Shown here: positions 56,688 through 64,000 of the stretch, one piece after another
How positions within the stretch are numbered: position 1 is the first letter of the stretch
Layout of the letters: the number at the start of each line of letters is the position of its first letter
Assembly: GCA_900544285.1 (NCBI GenBank)
Contig: UQUT01000001.1
Location: forward strand, 186,001 to 250,000
Direction: 5' to 3'
Length of the DNA: 64,000 nucleotides
From: an uncultured Eubacterium sp.
GTDB taxonomy: Bacteria; Bacillota; Clostridia; Oscillospirales; CAG-272
Program-made: the position numbers and the translations under genes
The notes under the pieces: generated by a model
The model's input: the letters and a program-made list of their open reading frames with translations, nothing else
Told to the model about the DNA's origin: nothing
The model's database searches: none

Positions 56688-58115
56688 TCAGTCAATATCG
56701 CCTATCGTTTCAACCTTTATGAGGTTTGTGTTTCCGGATTTTCCGTTTGTCATTCCGCCGGTGAGAACGATTCTGTCGCCGGATTTCAACTTCATCTGCT
56801 TCTGCGCTGTCTGCATAGCGTGATAGAAAAGCACGTCGGTCGAATCGAAATGACGGCTCATAACGGGCATTACACCCCATGAAAGCGCCAGCTTATACCA
56901 TACGTCCTTCGTCGTCGCCATGCCGATTATATCCGTCGGTGCGCGGAAACGGGACACCATCCGCACCGTCATTCCCGACATTGAAGAAACGACTATCGCC
57001 TTTGCGCCGATGTCAATCGCCATGCCGCATGTGGCATGAGAAATGGCGTCAACGAGGTTCTTTATTTTGAACTCGCTCGCGCGGAAACGACTTGCATAGT
57101 CTATATGCTTTTCCGTCTCCTCCGCTATCTCCGCCATCGTCTTTACAGCCTGAACGGGATATTTCCCCGCTGCCGATTCGCCCGAGAGCATAACCGCGCT
57201 TGAACCGTCGTAAACAGCGTTTGCAACGTCTGAAATTTCCGCCCTCGTCGGACGGGGATTGTGTATCATCGACTCAAGCATTTCCGTTGCCGTGATAACT
57301 CTCTTTCCGAGCAGGCGGCACTTTGTTATGATATATTTCTGAACGGCGGGAAGCTCCGTAAACGGTATTTCAACCCCGAGATCGCCTCTGCCTATCATAA
57401 TGCCGTCGCATTCGCTGCATATCTCCTCGATATTGTCAATTCCCGTCTGATTTTCAATTTTAGCGATTATATCAATTTTTTCGCCGCCGTTTTCGCGAAG
57501 GAAGGTTTTCAGGTCGATAAGATCCTGCTTTCTTGACACAAACGACGCCGCGATAAAGCTGACCCCGTTCTTAATTCCGAAAAGCAGGTCGTCCTTGTCC
57601 TGTTTGCTGAGATATATCTGATTTTTAAGCACCTTGTTCGGAAAGCTCATACTCTTTCTGTTTGAAAGCTCTCCGCCGACTATCGTTTTGCAGATAACGT
57701 CCTCGCCCTTGATTTCCGTAACCTCAAAGATAACAAGTCCGTTGTTGACAAGTATCCTGTCGCCGACGGAAAGGTCGCGGGCAAGATTGCCATAGCTGAC
57801 GGAAACAATATGCTCATCCCCTTCAACCTCGCGTGACGTAAACGTGAAAACCGAGCCGTCGGCAATGTTCACCTTTGAATTTCTGAACGTTTTTATTCTG
57901 TATTCGGGTCCCTTTGTGTCAAGCATTATTGCAATGGGAAGTCCCAGCTTTTCGCGCACCCTTTTTATCATGTCGATCTTTTCCTGGTGCTCTTCATGCG
58001 TGCCGTGCGAGAAGTTGAGTCTTGCAACATTCATTCCCGCAAGACACATCTCCGTAAACACCTTCTCGTCACTGCTGGCGGGACCTATCGTGCAGACTAT
58101 TTTGGTTTTTCTCAT
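56688..58115 (-). CDS. pyk: Pyruvate kinase
   Basis: Makes pyruvate and ATP from phosphoenolpyruvate. The 475-residue product has TKIVCTIGPASS at the N terminus, ARLNFSHG near 32, MLDTKGPEYR near 65, IIAKIENQTGIDN near 218, MIGRGDLGVEI near 240 and ETEKHIDY further on. It ends after the C domain and lacks the extra PEP-utiliser-like C-terminal domain found in Bacillus Pyk (about 585 residues). It lies between tgt and the nucleoside phosphorylase. Confidence 0.96.
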   Translation of the reverse strand: MRKTKIVCTIGPASSDEKVFTEMCLAGMNVARLNFSHGTHEEHQEKIDMIKRVREKLGLPIAIMLDTKGPEYRIKTFRNSKVNIADGSVFTFTSREVEGDEHIVSVSYGNLARDLSVGDRILVNNGLVIFEVTEIKGEDVICKTIVGGELSNRKSMSFPNKVLKNQIYLSKQDKDDLLFGIKNGVSFIAASFVSRKQDLIDLKTFLRENGGEKIDIIAKIENQTGIDNIEEICSECDGIMIGRGDLGVEIPFTELPAVQKYIITKCRLLGKRVITATEMLESMIHNPRPTRAEISDVANAVYDGSSAVMLSGESAAGKYPVQAVKTMAEIAEETEKHIDYASRFRASEFKIKNLVDAISHATCGMAIDIGAKAIVVSSMSGMTVRMVSRFRAPTDIIGMATTKDVWYKLALSWGVMPVMSRHFDSTDVLFYHAMQTAQKQMKLKSGDRIVLTGGMTNGKSGNTNLIKVETIGDID

Positions 58116-58147
58116 TTTCTTTTCTCCGATTTATCCGTGTGTAAGAA

Positions 58148-59278
58148 TTATATTCTCCTGCCGAGAATTTCTCTGTATTTTCTGTAAAACGCCTCGTATT
58201 CGCCGGCATCGATGGCGTCGCGTATTTTCTGCATAAGATCGTTATAGAAATACAGGTTATGCATAACGGCAAGACGCATGCCAAGCATCTCGTCCGCCTT
58301 GAGAAGGTGACGGATATAGCTTCTGCTGTGCAGTCTGCATGCGGGGCAGCCGCAATTTTCGTCTATCGGGAGCGGGTCGCACTGATACTTGTTGTTGTTT
58401 AAGTTCATGGTGCCGTTCCATGTGAAAATAAAGCCGTGACGGGCATTTCTCGAAGGCATTACGCAGTCAAAGAAGTCAACTCCGCGGTAGACCGCTTCAA
58501 GAATGTTTATCGGCGTGCCGACGCCCATAAGATAGCGCGGTTTATCCTCCGGCATGTGCGGCTCGACGTGCTCGATTATGTCATACATAACGGGCGCCTC
58601 CTCGCCGACGGCAAGCCCGCCGATGGCATACCCGTCGAGATCCAGCTCGCGTATCGCCTTCATATGCTCTATGCGCAGATCCGGATATGTTCCGCCCTGA
58701 TTTATTCCGAAAAGCATCTGATGGGGATTTATTGTATCTTCAAGAGAATTGAGCCTGTCCATTTCCGCCTTGCAACGGTAAAGCCAGCGCGTTGTTCTTT
58801 CTATGGAATTCCTGACGTAATCATAAGGCGAAGGATTTTCTATGCATTCGTCAAAAGCCATTGCAACGGTCGACGCAAGGTGCGATTGTATTCTCATCGA
58901 CTCCTCCGGGCCCATAAAGATACGCCTGCCGTCGATATGCGAAGCAAAACTGACGCCCTCCTCCGTTATCTTGCGCAGCTGCGAAAGCGAAAACACCTGA
59001 AAGCCGCCGCTGTCAGTAAGCACGGGTCGCTCCCAATTGAAAAACTTGCGTATACCACCCATTTTGTATATAACGTCGTCGCCGGGGCGCAGGTGCAGAT
59101 GATATGTGTTTGAAAGCTCTATCTGACAGCCCAGCTCGTAAAGATCCTCTGTCGCGACGCCGCCCTTTATGGCAGCAGCTGTGCCGACATTCATAAACAC
59201 GGGCGTCTGCGCCGTACCGTGTACTGACTCAAAAACACCGCGTCTTGCCGCGCCGTCCTTTTTTATAACCTTGAACAT
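58148..59278 (-). CDS. tgt: Queuine tRNA-ribosyltransferase
   Basis: Exchanges guanine 34 of GUN-anticodon tRNAs for preQ1 or queuine. The 376-residue product has the catalytic Asp in LTDSGGFQVFSL near 87, GGLAVGE near 220, a second key Asp in FFDCVMPSRNARHG near 261, and the zinc site CGCPACRLHSRSYIRHL near 309. It lies 18 bases after mutL. No other queuosine genes (queA, queT) are adjacent. Confidence 0.97.
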   Translation of the reverse strand: MFKVIKKDGAARRGVFESVHGTAQTPVFMNVGTAAAIKGGVATEDLYELGCQIELSNTYHLHLRPGDDVIYKMGGIRKFFNWERPVLTDSGGFQVFSLSQLRKITEEGVSFASHIDGRRIFMGPEESMRIQSHLASTVAMAFDECIENPSPYDYVRNSIERTTRWLYRCKAEMDRLNSLEDTINPHQMLFGINQGGTYPDLRIEHMKAIRELDLDGYAIGGLAVGEEAPVMYDIIEHVEPHMPEDKPRYLMGVGTPINILEAVYRGVDFFDCVMPSRNARHGFIFTWNGTMNLNNNKYQCDPLPIDENCGCPACRLHSRSYIRHLLKADEMLGMRLAVMHNLYFYNDLMQKIRDAIDAGEYEAFYRKYREILGRRI

Positions 59279-59295
59279 TTCTTTTCTCCGTTCTT

Positions 59296-61185
59296 TTATT
59301 TTATTCTGCCGAACCTTGTATCAAGCTCACGCTTGGTCATCTCGTATGCAACGGGTCTGCCGTGCGGACAACGCCGAATACAGTCGTAGCGGAAGAAATT
59401 GTCGCATATCCAGCGGACGTGTGCATCGTCATATTTTCTCCCCGCCTTGACAGACGCCTTGCATGCGCTCTGATAAAGTGCGCGTTCAAAATAGTTTTTG
59501 CCGTCCGCATAGAGTCCTCCCTCGCTTTCCGTGAGCGACGTTATGAGCGAGAAGAAGAACGTTCTTCCTTCGGAAAGCTCAAAATCGCACGGGACTCCGC
59601 GTAAAATCACGCCCTTATCCTCTATGGAAAAGTCAAATCCCATATCGGATATTTCCTTTTTGTATTTTTCGCACGCCTCTCTCTCCTGCGGAGAAAGCGT
59701 AAATTTTTCTTCTATCATAAGAAGCTGCGTTTCGGGCTTCAGACCGGATATCGCCGCCTTCATTTTTTCAAAGTTTATTCTTTCGTGCGCGGCGTGCTTG
59801 TCAAGGAGAAACAGTCTTTCGCCCTCCTCGATTATAACGTAACAATCAAACGCTTCTCCGAGTATTCTGTATTCGGGAACGGGCTTTGGCTCAAAGCCTG
59901 TCAGCTTTGCGTCCGTGCTCGCGTTTATTTTCGGAAGCTCCTCTTCCGTCTTCGGAATGTCAAAAACATCGGGCGAAGCTACCTTCTTCGGCAACATAAC
60001 CGGCGCAAATTCCTCGCTTTCGCCTTTTTCTTCCGCCTTTTTCGTCGGGACGTATGGGCGATATTTCGCTTCAAACGGCATATCGATTTTCGTCTGCTCG
60101 TGCTTCGGCGCGTCGGGAGACACAAAAGCCGATATTATTTTCAGCTTTTCCTCCGTCATCGGCGACGGATTTTTCGGCGAAAGCGAAGGGTTTTTCAGAC
60201 TTCTTTCAAGCGCACCGCGCACAGAGTAATACACGGCGTCAAAAATGCTCTTCTCATCCGAAAATTTAACATCCAGCTTTGCAGGATGAATGTTTACGTC
60301 AACATACGCCGCGTGCAGTCCGATATTGAGCACGCAAACGGGATATTTGCCTATCGGCGCAAATGATCTGAACGCAGCTTCAAGTGCGGACGTAAGGCTG
60401 ATGTTCCGCACACAGCGGTTGTTTATAAAAAATATCTGAAGCGCGCGGTTTCCTCTGACGTTATCCGGCGTGCCTACATAACCGGAAACGGATATTCCGC
60501 CGCTTTTTGAGTCTATTTCACAGAGTTTTGAAGCAAAATCTCTTCCGTAAACTGAATATATGGCGTTTTTCAGCTTTCCGTCGCCGGACGTTGCAAACCT
60601 CTGCTGACCGTCCGCAATAAAGCGGAAGGCAACCTCGGGGTGCGAGAGCGCCAGCTTTTCCATCACGGACGCACACGCCGCCCCCTCCGCCGAGTCCGAT
60701 TTGAGAAATTTCAGTCTTGCGGGAGTCGTCCGAAAAAGACCCTCGCAGATGACGGTGGTTCCGTCCGGAAAGCCGCCCTCCTCTGCGCCTTCAAGCCTGC
60801 CGTAGTCAACGGTGACGACCGTTCCGGAAGAATCCTCTCTGCGTTTTGTCATTATTCTCGTGTGGGTGACCGCCGTTATCGCCGCAAGCGCCTCGCCGCG
60901 AAAGCCCAACGTCATAACCGCCGAAAGGTCTTTTGCCGTTTTTATCTTGCTCGTTGCGTGACGGCGCACGCAAATGACGGCGTCCTCCCCCGTCATTCCC
61001 TTGCCGTCGTCGGTCACGCGCATAAAGGCAATGCCGCCGTTTTTGATTTCGGCAGTAATCGTTTTCGCGCCGGCGTCTATTGAATTTTCGCAAAGCTCCT
61101 TAAGCGCGGAAGCGGGTCTGTCAACAACCTCCCCCGCCGCTATAAGATTGGCAACGCTTATGTCAAGAACATTTATTTCGGACAT
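59296..61185 (-). CDS. mutL: DNA mismatch repair protein MutL
   Basis: The mismatch-repair mediator, 629 residues. The N-terminal GHKL ATPase has CENSIDAGA near 32, DDGKGM near 60, and GFRGEAL near 93. After a Pro/Glu-rich linker (about 335-440) the C-terminal domain contains DKHAAHERINFE, the endonuclease metal-binding motif (with K in place of Q), and ACKAS and CPHGRP near the end. It is therefore probably a nicking MutL, as expected without MutH. It follows mutS by 11 bases. Confidence 0.96.
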   Translation of the reverse strand: MSEINVLDISVANLIAAGEVVDRPASALKELCENSIDAGAKTITAEIKNGGIAFMRVTDDGKGMTGEDAVICVRRHATSKIKTAKDLSAVMTLGFRGEALAAITAVTHTRIMTKRREDSSGTVVTVDYGRLEGAEEGGFPDGTTVICEGLFRTTPARLKFLKSDSAEGAACASVMEKLALSHPEVAFRFIADGQQRFATSGDGKLKNAIYSVYGRDFASKLCEIDSKSGGISVSGYVGTPDNVRGNRALQIFFINNRCVRNISLTSALEAAFRSFAPIGKYPVCVLNIGLHAAYVDVNIHPAKLDVKFSDEKSIFDAVYYSVRGALERSLKNPSLSPKNPSPMTEEKLKIISAFVSPDAPKHEQTKIDMPFEAKYRPYVPTKKAEEKGESEEFAPVMLPKKVASPDVFDIPKTEEELPKINASTDAKLTGFEPKPVPEYRILGEAFDCYVIIEEGERLFLLDKHAAHERINFEKMKAAISGLKPETQLLMIEEKFTLSPQEREACEKYKKEISDMGFDFSIEDKGVILRGVPCDFELSEGRTFFFSLITSLTESEGGLYADGKNYFERALYQSACKASVKAGRKYDDAHVRWICDNFFRYDCIRRCPHGRPVAYEMTKRELDTRFGRIK

Positions 61186-61196
61186 TTTTTATCCTT

Positions 61197-63788
61197 TCAG
61201 GAAAGCATTTTTTTCAGTTCGTATATTAGATTTATCGCTTCAAGCGGTGTCAAGGTGTTTATATCGACCGCGCGCAGCTTTTCCGCGACCTCACCCTCGC
61301 TTATATTGTCAAAACTCAGAGCAAAATCGTCTTCTGCGGGCTCGGCTTTCCGCTCTTTCATCTGAATTCCGCCGGATTCGAGCGTCGCAAGGATTTCTTT
61401 TGCCCTCTTTGTAACTTCCTTCGGAACTCCCGCGAGCTTTGCAACCTCAATTCCGTAGCTGTCGTCTGCCGCCCCGCGGACTATCTTGCGCAGGAAAACT
61501 ATATCATCGCCTTTCTTCTTTGCGGCAATATTGTAGTTGACAATGCCGTCGAATTCGTCTTCCATAGTCGTCAGCTCGTGATAATGAGTTGCAAAAAGGG
61601 TCTTTGCGCCGATCTTTTTGCCGAGCGTATACTCCGCAACCGCGCGGGCTATGCTCATTCCGTCAAAGGTGCTTGTTCCCCTGCCGATCTCGTCGTAAAT
61701 TATAAGGCTGCGCTTCGTCGCGTGGGAAAGAATATACGCAACCTCGCTCATTTCGACCATAAAGGTTGACTGACCCATCGCAAGGTCGTCCGACGCACCG
61801 ACGCGCGTAAACAGCTTGTCGATTACGCCGATTCTCGCTTCCCTTGCGGGGACGAATGAGCCGATCTGCGCCATAAGGCATATGAGCGCCGTCTGACGCA
61901 TATATGTCGATTTACCCGCCATATTCGGACCGGTTATAAGCATAAAACGGTTCTTTCCGCCGTCAAGGTTTGTATCGTTCGGGACAAAATAAGAGTCCTT
62001 CGCAAACTGCTCGACAACGGGGTGTCTGCCATCCTTTATTATTATCTCATCGCCATATGTAATTTCCGGTCTGCAATATCCGTTGCGGCAGGCGACTTCC
62101 GCAAGCGAACGGTAAACATCCAGCTTTGCGAGAACGAACGCCGTTTTCTGAATTCTGTGAACGTTTTCCGCAACCTTCAGCCGCACCTCCGTGAAAAGCT
62201 GATATTCAAGCGCGGTTATCTTGTCCGAAGCACCGAGCATCTGGGTTTCCATATCCTTCAGCTCCTGCGTTATGTAGCGCTCGCCGTTTGCAAGCGTCTG
62301 CTTTCTGACAAACCTTTCCGGAACACTTCCGATAAACGATTTGGAAACCTCTATATAGTATCCGAAAACCCTGTTATATCCGACTTTCAGCGTCTTTATT
62401 CCCGTCGCCTTTCTCTCCGCTTCCTCAATGCGCTCAATCCAACCCTTGCTGTCCGATATTATGGAGCGCAGATAATCTATATCCTTGTTGTATCCGTCGC
62501 GGATGATTCCTCCTTCGCGAACGGAAAACGGCGGCTCGTCAACTATCGCCGCATTTATCGTTTCCGTAACATCCGAAAGGACATCAAGCTCTGAAAACAT
62601 AGCTGCGAGCTCCTCACAACTGCATCCGGAGAGAAGCTCCTTTATCTGCGGGAGCTTTTCCGTCGTCTGCGCAAGCGCCCGAAGGTCTCTTCCGCCCGCA
62701 GAACCATAGACAATCCTTGTCATTATTCTTTCAAGATCAAGCACGCCCTTCAGAGCGTTTTCAAGCTCGCCGCGGAGAACAACGTCACCGCAAAGCTCCG
62801 CCACCGCGCTTTGACGGCGATTTATACCGTAAGGATTTGAAAGCGGAAAGTCTATATAATTTTTCAGAAGCCTTGCGCCTGCGGCGGTCTTCGTCTTGTC
62901 CAGTACCCAGAGGAGAGTTCCGTGCTTTTCGCCTCTGCGCTGTGACTCGCAGGTTTCAAGGTTTCTGCGCGTGTTTATATCCATTTCAAGATACTGCCCC
63001 TCGCGATAAAAATTCAGCGAGCGGAGATTTGAAAGGTCGTTTTTCTGCGTTTCGATCGCATACGAGAGCAGCGCACCGACGGCTTTCAGAGCCGGATCGC
63101 TCTCGTCATCGAATTCCGATGGAATCGCCCCGCCGGCAAAGCGAGAAAACGCTTCTCTTTTCGCGTCTGCGCCGTAAAAACGGCTCTCCTGATTTTCATT
63201 TATAGTACAACTGAGTCTCTCGCGGAGGAAAGTCTCAATCTCGCCCAGCCCCGATGCCGCAGTGTTCAGAACAAGCTCCCTCGGCGCATAAATGCCTATC
63301 TCGCCGAACAGCTTGTTCATCCTGTCCGCGCCCGAAAATTCAGTTGCGGAAAGGCTTCCCGTCGATATATCGGCAAAGCTGATACCGACACTTTCCTCTC
63401 CGAGATATACGGCGCATATATAGTTGTTTTTCTTCTCGTCAAGCAGAGATGATTCCGTCAGCGTTCCGGGGGTTATCATACGAACGACGTCCCTCTTGAC
63501 TATTCCCTTTGCTAGCGCAGGATCCTCCATCTGCTCGCAGATTGCAACCTTATACCCATGCGAAACAAGCTTGCCTATATAACCTTCGACCGCGTGATAC
63601 GGCACGCCGCACATCGGCGCGCGCTCCTCCTCGCCGCAGTCGCGCCCCGTCAGAACAAGCTCAAGCTCCTTTGCCGCAATCTTTGCGTCGTCAAAGAACA
63701 TCTCGTAAAAATCGCCGAGACGATACATAAGTATGTACTCTTTGTACTTGTCCTTTATTTCAAAATACTGTTGCATCATCGGTGTCAT
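61197..63788 (-). CDS. mutS: DNA mismatch repair protein MutS
   Basis: Recognises mismatches and small loops. The 863-residue product has MTPMMQQYFEIKDKYKEYILMYRLGDFYEMFFDDA at the N terminus, with Phe and Glu (FYE) as mismatch-contacting residues. Walker A GPNMAGKSTYMRQ is near 625, then a STFMVEMSEVAYIL segment and Walker B LIIYDEIGRGTSTFDG. The helix-turn-helix dimer region near the C terminus ends LEAINLIYELKKML. It lies 15 bases after miaB, the usual Firmicutes order. Confidence 0.97.
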   Translation of the reverse strand: MTPMMQQYFEIKDKYKEYILMYRLGDFYEMFFDDAKIAAKELELVLTGRDCGEEERAPMCGVPYHAVEGYIGKLVSHGYKVAICEQMEDPALAKGIVKRDVVRMITPGTLTESSLLDEKKNNYICAVYLGEESVGISFADISTGSLSATEFSGADRMNKLFGEIGIYAPRELVLNTAASGLGEIETFLRERLSCTINENQESRFYGADAKREAFSRFAGGAIPSEFDDESDPALKAVGALLSYAIETQKNDLSNLRSLNFYREGQYLEMDINTRRNLETCESQRRGEKHGTLLWVLDKTKTAAGARLLKNYIDFPLSNPYGINRRQSAVAELCGDVVLRGELENALKGVLDLERIMTRIVYGSAGGRDLRALAQTTEKLPQIKELLSGCSCEELAAMFSELDVLSDVTETINAAIVDEPPFSVREGGIIRDGYNKDIDYLRSIISDSKGWIERIEEAERKATGIKTLKVGYNRVFGYYIEVSKSFIGSVPERFVRKQTLANGERYITQELKDMETQMLGASDKITALEYQLFTEVRLKVAENVHRIQKTAFVLAKLDVYRSLAEVACRNGYCRPEITYGDEIIIKDGRHPVVEQFAKDSYFVPNDTNLDGGKNRFMLITGPNMAGKSTYMRQTALICLMAQIGSFVPAREARIGVIDKLFTRVGASDDLAMGQSTFMVEMSEVAYILSHATKRSLIIYDEIGRGTSTFDGMSIARAVAEYTLGKKIGAKTLFATHYHELTTMEDEFDGIVNYNIAAKKKGDDIVFLRKIVRGAADDSYGIEVAKLAGVPKEVTKRAKEILATLESGGIQMKERKAEPAEDDFALSFDNISEGEVAEKLRAVDINTLTPLEAINLIYELKKMLS

Positions 63789-63803
63789 CGTATATACCCC
63801 GCT

Positions 63804-64000
63804 TTATTTTGTTACCTCACCGTAGAGGGCGAAGGCGTGAGCCTCGCTTATCTTTACGTTGACGAATTTTCCCGTCATACTTTCGTCCCCGTCAAAAAGG
63901 ACAATTTTCATTGCCGTGTCTCTCCCCGTATATTTTTCGGGATTGTTCTTGCTCTTTCCCTCGCAGAGGACTCTTATCGTCTTTCCGACGTACTTCTGCG
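63804..64000 (-). CDS. miaB: tRNA-2-methylthio-N6-dimethylallyladenosine synthase, C-terminal end (truncated by window edge)
   Basis: Only the last 65 or so codons are visible, reading leftward into the stop at 63804-63806. They include YVGKTIRVLCEGKSKN, YTGRDTAMKIVLF and GKFVNVKISEAHAFALYGE, which is a TRAM domain as found at the C terminus of MiaB. The position immediately before mutS supports miaB rather than another methylthiotransferase. The radical-SAM core lies outside the window. Confidence 0.85.
   Translation of the reverse strand, partial: QKYVGKTIRVLCEGKSKNNPEKYTGRDTAMKIVLFDGDESMTGKFVNVKISEAHAFALYGEVTK

Noticed and set aside
1..64000. CRISPR arrays, insertion sequences, integrases, prophage or toxin-antitoxin genes
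   Set aside because: No regularly spaced repeats, transposase or integrase motifs, or phage structural proteins were seen; the window is mostly conserved chromosomal operons.

Overview
The window is a 64 kb, moderately GC-balanced stretch that reads as the chromosome of an anaerobic Clostridia-type Firmicute, probably an uncultured gut lineage. The signs are: a large SRP RNA with an Alu domain just upstream of dnaX, a CIRCE operator, a GlgC/GlgD glycogen system, formate-tetrahydrofolate ligase, a Na+-pumping decarboxylase, acetate kinase, a YdjGHI-like membrane cluster, and sigma-A promoters close to TTGACA-N17-TATAAT. No respiratory genes, prophage, insertion sequence or CRISPR array is visible. 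The species assignment is inference.

Layout. 1-5.6 kb: end of a sugar ABC transporter ATPase, fhs (minus), then glpK and a monoglyceride-lipase-like hydrolase. 5.7-9.1 kb: a repeat pair and an SPFH / zinc-ribbon / TPM operon. 9.3-12.8 kb: a phosphodiesterase and the methionine importer metQNI, preceded by a 33-codon methionine-rich leader peptide and a transcription terminator with a competing stem. 12.8-16.8 kb: gltX-glnS and a metallo-beta-lactamase-fold hydrolase. 16.9-22.3 kb: a TagA-type glycosyltransferase, a 65-residue repeat protein with a palindromic control region, two tRNA-Ser genes, pepT, apbE, a HAD phosphatase and a CIRCE-linked hsp20. 22.4-27.0 kb: a dapF-dapA-dapH-deacetylase operon (acetylase route to diaminopimelate) and tmcAL. 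27.1-34.3 kb: ackA, then a five-gene biotin-dependent carboxytransferase / Na+ decarboxylase operon and a PAS-like protein. 34.3-38.4 kb: a heterodimeric ABC exporter and tspO. 38.4-51.1 kb: a long minus-strand glycogen operon, glgB-glgC-glgD-glgA-glgP-GH13-lipoprotein-GH31. 51.2-55.8 kb: a membrane-anchored XRE regulator, then SRP RNA-dnaX-ybaB-recR. 55.9-64 kb: miaB-mutS-mutL-tgt-pyk-nucleoside phosphorylase.

Most of the window is core metabolism and information processing in compact operons, many joined by ATGA overlaps. The strongest candidate for something not routinely annotated is the methionine-rich leader and attenuator ahead of metQNI (9925-10190). Also worth attention are the 65-residue repeat protein with overlapping inverted repeats upstream, the membrane-anchored XRE regulator, the mixed carboxytransferase / Na+-pump operon, the hairpin that buries the tspO ribosome binding site, and the repeated use of TTG starts behind strong Shine-Dalgarno sequences.
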